From assembly GCA_000310025.1 (NCBI GenBank), contig FN648835.1, positions 6,610 through 33,462 on the forward strand: DNA of 26,853 bases, given 5' to 3'. The stretch's first letter is position 1. Every line of letters starts with the position of its first letter. Positions 13,001 through 23,050 of this stretch are shown here, one piece after another. The position numbers were made by a program, and so were the translations under genes. The DNA is from Ectocarpus siliculosus (lineage: Eukaryota > Sar > Phaeophyceae > Ectocarpales > Ectocarpaceae). Below the pieces are notes generated by a model. That model had not been told where the DNA came from and did no database searches. It was given only the letters and a program-made list of their open reading frames with translations.

Positions 13001-14018
13001 GGCCAGGGGGAAACGAGGTATCACCAAGAAGACCCCGACGTTAAAAAAGCTGGAGCTACCCATCGCACGCCGTCTTTTTATGCTCTCCAGATCCCCACCA
13101 CAACACCACACACAACAAGAGAAGATCGCACGAAATACGAAATACAACAACATAGCACGCGGACGGCAGGGGTGCAGCAGTCTAGTTCCGTGCAGGAGAA
13201 GGACACACCGCACAGGCCTCTTATCACAATCGCTCGGCACGCCAACAATACGCCATGAAATAACTACGAACCGCAATTTCACTGCAAGCTTTCCCTTCGC
13301 TGGTCCATATAGCTGAAGACCAACTTGCTTGTACGGCGGTTGAACCCCTCAGATAGCCCATTTGCTCCCACGAGCTACGTTCGACCGAGCGGATCGCTTG
13401 CAGAAAAGCAACCACACTGAGGATACAATGGTGCCAATGCTTGCAGTTCTTCCTCGCAAGTGTCCGAGCTCGGGAGAGCCGCAACAGACGCGATTGCTCT
13501 CGTGGACAGGGCAAGTAGCTCTGATCATCCCAACTGGCGTTGCGCAATGCAAGAAACCTTGAGAAGAAACTGTCATGTTCAGCTTCGCATCTTTCAGTTG
13601 CTGATTCTTCAATGGCGCACGTCGTTCATGCAAAACAAATAAGCACACCACAACAAACCAGCAGCAACAAAAACAAGACCCACAGACTCCACAAGCCACC
13701 CCTCTCGCCCACCACCTCGGCGTTCCCCCCCCCGGAACACGTTGCAACACACGGAACAAAAAGCAACAAAAAAGTCTAACCACCCTCTTTGCTCTTCATC
13801 GCCAAAAGTGGCATGCACGCCAAACTGCTCCGTCAAGCGCAAAAGAGACGAGAGCGTAAAACACCCCTGCGCCGCCTCTAAAACCCCCAAAAAATAAACC
13901 CCCAAGACAGAGAAACACTTGACTGCCCCTCGGGCTTCAAGTTCAATGGCCTCCAGCGGTTTCACGATCTTCCCACGGCCCTTCAGACGGGGTGGCCAAA
14001 TAACGTTTGAGACTGGGT
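10075..14018 (-). other. A/C-rich interval (T/G-rich on minus strand), possible long 3' flank of the minus-strand gene
   Basis: Apart from the duplication at 10421-10569, I see no gene, RNA or mobile element here that I can name. The plus strand is strongly enriched in A and C, with strings such as ACACCACC and CAACAAC repeated irregularly. The bias is the mirror image of 7118-9000 and would suit the 3' UTR or flank of the minus-strand gene ending at 14152 or 14019. Open frames within it are short and their predicted products are not recognisable. Confidence 0.4.
10421..10569 (+). repeat. diverged tandem duplication, about 65 bp units
   Basis: Units at 10421-10484 and 10502-10569 share in order TTGCTnnnACCATCC, a TGTAA block, a GACCCTnACG-like block, TTCG and AGnCAAA, with small gaps between blocks. 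The pair is separated by about 17 nt and lies in the A/C-rich intergenic interval. No coding function is evident. Confidence 0.55.
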
Positions 14019-14162
14019 TCAGTCATCGTTAACGACTTCCCGGGCACCGCGTGACGTCCATGGACCACGCGAAAACCCGACTGCGTCGCTCCCGCTGTTT
14101 TCGGGCGCACCCAAGAGGTCAATCAAGCCCGACCACACCCCGCTACCGGCATCAAGGGCTAG
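14019..14162 (-). other. alternative terminal exon for the minus-strand gene
   Basis: Using the acceptor GACAGTTCAG ending at 14163 instead of the one at 14308, exon 7 would continue in phase 0 into a 47-codon tail plus stop (TGA 14019-14021). The tail contains SGLIDLLGAPENSGSD and is less repetitive than the rest of the protein. It is a genuine competitor to the terminal exon 14152-14307 used in the main model. Both could be used by alternative acceptor choice. Confidence 0.35.
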
Positions 14163-16537
14163 CTGAACTGTCGGCGGCGGCACCGGCTGCCGGGTTGGAC
14201 GCACTGTTGCCGCTGCTTCCGATGGCGACGACGGGGCCGCCGCCGCCGCCGCCGCCTACAGCCCCGCCGCGCTCTCCCCCAACGGGAGTGGAGGAGACGC
14301 TGCTGTTCTGACGGTGGCCGGAGGGCCTCTGCTCGACCACACAAGCACGGAAAACAGCGGGTTATCATCATCTTTGCTGTAGCGATGTTTTGGAGTAGTT
14401 TGCTCGTGGCCGAACTTTAGATCTCGCGGCCATTGGCATGATGGGTAGAGAAAAAAAAGCGCTCATGGCGACCGAGATACACACCGATTCTACCCGGGAG
14501 CCGGACGAGGAGGAAAGAAGCGAGTTACGGTAGCGATTTCTATCCCATACACAAACTCACCACGTCGCCGCCGCTCCAGTCACTCCCCCGCTGTCCGAAC
14601 GACGAAAACAGGCTGTTGGTGTCCACGTGGAGCGGCGGGTCCATTCCCGAGCCAATTGCGCCGCCGCCCCCGCCGAAGCCACGGCCGAGGTTGAGCTGCT
14701 GCGGCATCATCGCAGGAGCAGCATCCACGGGACCGGCGCTGTTGTGAGACGACGGCGAGGACCCGATCCCAACTCCGCCGCCGACCGTGTCCAGACCAAA
14801 CAAGCCGGAGACGAACCCTCGACCCGCGCCTTCGCCGGCCGCGCTGCCGGTGAAGCCGGCGGGGGCGGCGGTGGCGGACGTCCCCTGCCCGCCGTCATCG
14901 CTCCCGGCATTGCCCTCGCTGCGGGTAGCGGAGAAAATGGCGGCGACGGCGGCGCCGGGACCGCTACCATGCGCGCTCAGAGCACCCTCGCTTCCCGTCC
15001 TGCCGAACACCCGGGCACCACCGCCGCCACCGCCGCCATACCCGGCGAACTCGAGCGGGAACGAGAGGCCGGTAACGAGAGGACTGTCGCTAAGCGGGGA
15101 CGCGCGGCCGACGCTATCAGCCCCTCCAGGCACGAACCCTCCGCCCCCGTCGCTGCCGCTGCTCCATCCGGGATACCCACCGGTCTGGTGGTTGATGCTG
15201 CTGTCGCGATTCGCCGTGGTGGACGTTGGGTGGGCGTCCTCCTGCGTACGCCGGAACATCGCGGCGGCGGGCTCGTGACTTTTCTCCGCCCGGCTTGTGG
15301 CAGCCGCGCTGTAATTGTGTCGAGCACCGCCAGGGGTGTGGCGGGGGCGGCTACCGCCGTCGCTGCCACCGCCCTCCTCGAAGCCGCGGGTGTCTCCCGT
15401 GGCGTGAAAGGGGTGCGGCGAAGCGTTTGAGTACTGCAAGAGGCGAGCGGAAAGGGTCGGGAGAGGGTTCATCACGCTGAATATTTGCTCTTCGGTGGAA
15501 CGGTACAACAGTCAACACACCTCCCCGGTGAAAGAGGGGGTCCGTAGCGCCAGCGGGGGTTGTTATTCACAAGCTCGACCCACAACAACGGGCAAACGCA
15601 GCGAACGTGAATACACCGGAACACACCTGAGGAGAGCTGATCCGATAAAAAACAATCCCACTGCTCACAAAATATATAAATATAAAACAACGACGCGTGC
15701 AGATGGAGCCGCCCTGTTGATACGTGCCGCCGTCGACGAATGAAACGAACCTGCCGCTGCTGCTGCTGCTGCTGCGAGTGTCCGGCCTGGGATCCCTTCC
15801 ACGGGGGCACCACCGCCGCCTCTGCCGCTCCTGCGGCGATTTCCTGGGTGCTGGTGGCGGCATTGTTCCACGACCCGTCAGCCGCGGCGGTTCTCGGCGT
15901 CACCAGAACAGACTCCGCCACCTGCACATACCGATGTGGGGGCGCGCACGTGTGCGGTGAAACCACAGCGAGGTACATGCCGAGCAGACGTGCCCACGGG
16001 CGCCTGGGGGCGAGCTTCGGGCATGCGATGCAACGCACAGACGAGCCTTCTGCGAGCGCCGCCGGAGGAAATAAGCGCAGGGACAAACATTTCTTCCGCC
16101 AGACAAACCCAAGCCGAAGCATCAACAAATTATCGAAAAAATACACTGCATCATGTACCAAAATAAAATACATGGCAACTCGACCAAATGTTCCCGCGCT
16201 TCAACGGCAAAAAACTCCACCCCCCGCCATCGAAAAATACCCCCCCAAGAGAACAAAATGGTACACAGCAGGCAAACAGATCAGAACACTCGCATTAAGA
16301 GAGATGTCGCCTTCTGCGAACGGCGGCGGTGACCCGTGCCTCACGCCGCCGGCGGTACCCGCCCCCCGCACCAAGCTGATTCCATCCCCCCCGAACATCG
16401 CCTCCCTCCCACCAAACCCGCCCCCACCACCACCACCACCACCACCCCCGTTGCCGACGGTCCGCCTCCCCGCATCGCGGTGGTACGCAGCGGACGAGAC
16501 GACCACTCCCCCGTTGCTCCTGCGAGACACGAGCTGC

Positions 16538-16578
<41 letters not shown>

Positions 16579-19500
16579 GGCGGGGAGGTGGCGGCTGCTG
16601 CCCACACCGGTGTTCCGCGACCCGTCGCCGTTTGCGCCGTTACCTGCACCATCCGGCTGGCGGTGGTGGTGGTGGTGATGCTGCTGCTGCTGCTGCTGCT
16701 GCTGCTGGCTATGGCTCCGGTAGGAGTCGCCGCTACTGTACCGCCAGTGCGGGGTGGGTTGTTGCTGGTGGTGGTTAGCGTGGTAGTGGTCGCCCATTCT
16801 GGACGGCGGCGGCGGCGGCGGCGGCGGCTTGCTCCCGTCCGATCCTCGGGAGTAGCCGCTGTGGCGGTAGTGCTGCTGCACACCGTCGTAGACGTCGCGC
16901 TCTTGGAGCTTCGCGCTGCCGCCGCCGCGGCCAGCGTGGTGGCTAGAACTCACGAGGCCATCGCTCCTCGCCCGCTGCATGCGGGGGTAGGAGTGCGGGT
17001 GGTACTGCCGTTGGTGCTGCTGCTCCTGGTAGAAGCGCCGGGCGTGCGACGCGCTGGCGTCGGACTCTTCGAAACCGCTGAGGGGGGTCAAGCGCTCGCC
17101 GCCGATCATGCCGTGGACGCGGGCGGTGCTACCGCCGGGACCCCTCTCTCGAACCTGAGTCCCGCGAAATCATTGGGGGATCGGGGTCGGAGCAATCGGG
17201 TTGTGGTGGAAAGGTGAACGGCGAACTGGTATGTAGCAGCGGATGCGTGGGGCCATCGACACAAAACGCGGGTGATCACAGCAAACTCATCAGTAAGCAG
17301 CATCAGCACTGAAGCCGCCTACTGTAACTCGTATTCTCATGAACGGGTACAAGTTGTGGGCGAGGGAAAAGTCCCACACATTATTCTCCGAGCCAGGCTT
17401 CATCTTTTTCGGGTACAAAACGCTTCCACAAATATATGTTAGCAGAGTCGTGGGGACCAACGTGTACGGGAACTCCGTGCACAAGTTTGATACCCGTCCT
17501 CTGGGCCTTCGGGTGTTCCGAAGCAACAGGAAAAAAGAGCGTGCGCGGGCTGACAAACGTGCTCCGAACGTGAACGCACCTGTTCTTCCGCGAAACGCCG
17601 GCGTTCCTCCGCGAGTTGCCCACCGTCCAGGTGATGCAGCGACCGCGGTCGATCCCCGGACCAACCACCCGCCGCCCGCTCAAGCGGGTCACGGTCCCGC
17701 CCTCCGCCGCGGTCATGGTGATCACCGGCGGTAATCCCGGCATCCGCAGAAGACCCACGCACACCCCCGGCGGCGCCGTCCTGCCTCCGCAGGTCTCTGA
17801 ACTCCTGCGCCCAGAGCTCGTCTCCCATCATCAGGAGGGACGACGACTGCCCGCTGCCGCCGGCCGATGGCAACGGCATGGACACAGGGCGCCGGCCAGA
17901 GGAGCTGGACGCTGCTTCCGGCAGCATGGTGCTCGGTGGCTGCTGCTCGGTAGGAAGGCCTCTTCCTGATCCTCCGCCGTGCGGGCCTCCAAAACCGCCT
18001 CCAACGCCGCCGCCGCCGCCGGAAGTGGGGTGGCCCTTGGCCTCGAGAGTCAGGTCCGGACAGCTGATGGCAGACAATCTCTCAGCTGCTGCAGCTGCCT
18101 CTGCTTCCGTCGGCCCCCGCTCAACTCCGCTCGACGCCCCGCCCCCCCTTCCAACCCCGCTCGCAGCGGGAGCCGGACCAATCGACCCGCCGCCGCTTAC
18201 TTCTCCAGAGGCCACTTGGTTATCGTCCCGGCTCACCGCCCGAGGCTGTGAGGACGAGCGAGGGTGTTCGTCGTCGTCGGCGTAGGCCCAGGGGTCCGAC
18301 ATGCTCCGCCTTATCCTGGGGGAAGGGCTGGCGCTAGAGTAGCCATCGTGGTAGAGGTGGTGGCGGAGGTCGCGGTGTTGGTGACTGTCTTCGCCGCCGA
18401 GCTTGGGGGAGTACTGGCCGTTGGGACGAGGCGACCTGCTCTCGACAACAGACATAGCAGGCGGCGCGTTGGGGTTTGCCAACGGTTGCGCCCACGAGCG
18501 AGAGGTGGTGGTGTCTTCGAGAGATTTTCAGAAAAACAGACCACGGGCGACCAATGCTACCCGCACCCACACCTCGGCTACGGATAAGAACGGGTAAGAG
18601 GCTACTTGAATCTGCGTTGCCGGCCCCACAGAACACAGGGAAAGGGCCCAAGATGCGACAGGCTGTAGCGCAACACTTGAGATATCGAACGGCAATGGCG
18701 CGGTGTCAAACACAGGGGCAGTGGACAGCCTCCCGCACCGCCCCCGTCGGACCCACCCTCAACAACTATCGCACCCCCCTCCGCTGCTGCGATTCAACAA
18801 CAAAAAAAAAGGCCACGTGTAGAAACTCTCCCGCTTGTCACCTGTTACGTCCCCGCCGCCCACCCCGCCGGGTGCGACGATGCGGCCGATCCTCCACGCC
18901 CGGCGTGGAAGGGCTCGAGCGAGGCACCGGGCTCCGGCTGTCCGCGTGCCCCCCGCGGCGCCGCCCAAGGTCGCCGCTGCGAGCCGGCGAGACAGCCCGC
19001 CCTCGGCCGAAGTCGCCGCCGCCGCCGTCGGAGCAAGGGTTATTCCGTTCTTGTTGTGCTCCCGGGAGGGCGGAGGAGGCAGGCTGAGCCGGCGCGGTCA
19101 GCGCCTCCCTCGCGAGACGTATCTGCGAATGAAGGGGGAGGGGGGAGGGGGGGTACTCATGTATTGCCGGCCTTCGCGGATAGATGATTCTGCGGGGAGT
19201 CAAAACAACCAGCTCGCCTTAGCGAGGATTGTCGAATTAATCTACGAAATAGAGAGGGCTTCGTATTCTTATCCCTAACCCTGACCCTGACCCTGACCCT
19301 GACCCCCAACTCTTGTCTAGGGGAACGGACAGCATGAAGACGCGCTCATCATCAGGTTACCCCCGGCGGGGGGTGCGCGGCGTTGCACGGGTGTGTGTGT
19401 GTGTGTGTGATTGATGGAGCACCGTCGGAGACAGGAGGGGGAGAGGTGCCCAACCTTCGAACGAACCGATCGCCGTACAGTAGAACGAGACGCACCAACC

Positions 19501-22500
19501 ACGGCAACCGTTAGCACAACAAAGAACAAACAACCGCCAAGAGACCACGACGGCCGGCCGACGCCCACACATGCAAATAACATTCTCGAAAAGTTCTGGG
19601 TTGTACACCCCCGCATCACACTTCTCACCACCGGCATTTGGTTGTGGATGACGCCAATTTCTAGAAAACGTACACACAGCCACCAGAAGAGCTTACCCAA
19701 CCGAGTTAGTGCCAGAGGCGATGGGGATGTGTTGAAGTCATCGCAGTGAGTTCACAAAGACAAGAGGCGTGCTGACGACAAAAAAAACTCTGAAAATCAC
19801 CTTGGTCAACTCCTTGAGTTCCTGCACGGTCAGCCCGTGCGGCATGGCAGACGCGAACTGAGCACCCCTCGGAGCCGCCCCCGCCCCGCCGCCCCTGCTG
19901 CTTCCCCCCTGGGGCCTCGCCAGAGGGGACTGCCTCCGCCTGCCGTTCCCTATCGGCGACACCGACCGGCCCCCGAGGTTGACGCTCCCCCCCCGGACGC
20001 CGCTCCTGGTGCTGTGGCCGCCGCTGCTTGTGGTGCTGGAAGGTGTCGGGGGGATGGCGGGGACATTTCCTCCATGCCCCCCCCCCACCGGGCCGCTGCT
20101 TGCCGCCGCCCCCGCCGCCGCCGCGGCCGCCGCTGCCCCTGTGACAATAATCCCGTCTTGACGCCGCGAATGAGGCGGCTGGTCCCCCGCTGATCCGCCC
20201 ACCGTGGAAGAAGGCAACATTCCGTGGGTGAGGCTGCCGCTTCCGCTTCCGATGCTGCGAGAGGAAGACGTTCGAGGGGGGGGGAGGGGGTGCTGCCGGT
20301 GGCGGTGGACGCCGTCCCCCCCGAAATACGCCGACGTCTCGAGGCTTGCCTCGCGATCCCTCCCTTCGTGGGCTACAAGCAGCGGCGGCGGAAGGTCTGG
20401 AGACGAGGCCCGCGAACGCGGCTGCGGCTGCCGCCCCGCTAGTTGACTTTCTCCTGCACCCCCGGCGGCAAGAATCACACGTGGGTTCAAAAAAAAAAAT
20501 AACGATAAAATCCGTTAGACATAATAACAGGCTAAATAGCTCCTGCGTGCAACGATCCACCCGCAGGTGTCAGTCGATTCTCGCGCGTACCAGCCAGCAG
20601 GAATGGGAAATTCTCTCGGATTGGTATGATACGCCTAGCGAGGTGTGATTCTTCAAGCAGTGTCTACACTCTAAACGTGGTCAGCGTTGTTGTGCACGTA
20701 AACAAGATACATACCACAGAGCTGTTTCGTGCGCGGCTGGAGGGAGAGCGAGTGCGGTAACTTCGATTTTCTACCTATGTGTTGAGGTGGTCCACAAAAA
20801 TGCATCGCTAAAGAATGTCGCCTAGTATATAACCGCATGAACTCGAGGACATAATGCTGCGTACATTGCACGACAGAGACGCAGAAAAAGGAAGACGCGT
20901 TTCAAAAGACTACATAGTCTGGGAGAGAGGGACACAAGCGGAATGTGATTGTTGTATTTTTATAAAGCAATCATAATCTCACAGAAAGACTACCCGTTCG
21001 AGATACAACAACAGTCGAGAGGGGTGTACTTAAGTCTTCTCAGTGAGTGGAGGGAAACCGGCTGGAAACTGGGCTTATTTTGAGTTTGTTTTAAGCCCAC
21101 GTATACACTGAATTGTATCAGTGATGCCAGCTGGTGCTAACAACAAAAGTATCTGTATAGGGGTACATTTTGTAACGAGGAGTACATTTCGTAACACATC
21201 CCCTGTAGTTCTCTCCTGGGTCAACGACAAAAGGGGAGAAGACCTCCGGAAAGCCGTGTGTTGGAAGATGTGGCCTTCACAGGGAACACGGCGCGGCGGT
21301 TGACAGCTATTCTGAATCTATTTCTTATTCTTCGAATTTGACCCAACGAATCCATCTCTATCTACGAAAAAAGAGTCTAAGAAAGAGTAAGATTAGCAAT
21401 GGATTCATTGTAGCGTCAGAGAAAGCTGTATTTTGAATCTACATGTACACTCATTTTATATTTATATTTAGAAAAACAGGAGTTCGTGGTTCGAGCAAGC
21501 TGGTTCCGGCTCATTTTGAAATCTACAACGCGACATTGATCACCTCGCGTGATGAGTGTAGGTGAAACGAAACGCATTAGAGGGGATTGGGGTACAGAGC
21601 AGTATGTATGGCAGGTAGGAAGGCGATAGCAGTCCGTTTGTATCAAAATGGAATTCAATCCTGTTTGTGTGAAATGGAGCGGCAAGGCAAAAACAAAAAA
21701 ACGGAAGGAGATCAGCATGAACGGCAGCACCAGCAAGCAGAAGAACTTCCCTGTTTTCTCAGACGACGGGTCAGTGTGTCCAAGAAATTTGACACCATTT
21801 TTTGGAGCGTGTCGTGTGTTGTTTTTGATTTCGTCCACTTGAAACAGGAAGGAAGGCAGGGAAAAAGAGAAGTGGCCAAAATCGGGTACACCCGGTCAGA
21901 ACACGGCCATAATCGGGTAGACCTACAAGACGCTGCTGGGAGCGACCGCATGCCACCATCTGATTGGCCGACGCCCGCCCCTACCCGGCCTTGGCCGTCT
22001 TTCCACCGGGTGCACCCGATCTTGGCTACTCACCCCCCGGAGGGGTACCCGGTTTTTCTTTCCCCTACCCGAAAGTTGGCTGGGCTGTTCGACCGAAACC
22101 CATGCACACAAGTACACGTCCGCAACGCCCTGCCCTCGAAAATTCGGACGTTCTGACGGCCTGCCGGGCGGAGGCAGACCCTCCGCCGGCGATGGAAGTC
22201 TCCCTTGGGGGAAACGGCTAATGGTCTGTCTGTGCAAGTGATCAAGAAGAAGAGCTGGATGAATCCCTCCCTCACGAGATGCGACAGACACAAGACTCAT
22301 TTAAAAAATAGACATATTCTCTCCCTCCCGCTACTTGCTCATTGGCGAAAAATGAGGGCCAGTGGTATGCGTCCGACCCGTGATTGTGTGCATGGGTTTT
22401 GGTCGAACAGCCCAGCCAACTTTCGGGTAGGGGAAAGAAAAACCGGGTACCCCTCCGGGGGGTGAGTAGCAAAGATCGGGTGCACCCGGTGGAACGACGG

Positions 22501-23018
22501 CCAAGGCCGGGTAGGGGCGGGCGTCGGCCAATCAGATGGTGGCATGCGGACGCTCCCAGCAGCGTCTTGTAGGGCTACCCGATTATGGCCGTGTTTTGAC
22601 CGGGTGCACCCGATTCTGGCCACTGTTATATAGGTCATACTGACAAAATAGATTCGTTGGGTGACACTGACAAAAAAAAAAAAAAAACACTTGAAAAAAA
22701 AACGCCGTCTCCTCATCCTAAAGGCGAGGCCTCCTGGACTCGTGGCTTTGTCGGATCTTTGGACTTTCGACTACTGCTGTGAGAGGGTACTTCTCGAAGG
22801 GGTAGTCTTTCTGTGTGTGTATTTATTTTCCCCAAGATTAGATGAATCTGGTAACACACTTGGTGTTTTTTTAGGAACGTAACCTCTTCGGGCTTGTGCA
22901 CCCTCTCTCCTTGTGGCGTGTTCTTTGGATCCTCTGATGGCTCTAGCATTCTTGTAACCCTGTACTCGAGCTTTTGCTAGATTTTGGGATTAGCAACTGA
23001 CACGAGTGTAATGTGAAG

Positions 23019-23050
<32 letters not shown>

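Noticed and set aside
13224-13783. Minus-strand frames of over 100 codons near 13.2-13.8 kb as a retroelement or gene
   Set aside because: No recognisable domain or motif order and no splice structure. The frames fit the composition of the T/G-rich minus strand.
14627-15430. 267-codon open frame on the plus strand, opposite exon 7
   Set aside because: Same reason: a GC-rich shadow of the minus-strand coding exon. Its product is a featureless Ala/Gly/Arg mixture.
15472-16173. Long minus-strand frame across exon 6 and its flanks
   Set aside because: Only 15751-15921 has splice borders in phase with both neighbours. The rest of the frame reads through intron sequence.
16336-17217. 293-codon open frame on the plus strand, opposite exon 5
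   Set aside because: It is the antisense reading of CAG, CAC and GGC repeats, which lack stops in most frames. The minus frame has proper splice borders with matching phases.
20981-21045. TTCGAGAT in the 65-bp repeat as a tRNA-type B box, suggesting a SINE
   Set aside because: It lacks the final C of the B-box consensus, no A box lies upstream, and there is no tRNA-like fold.
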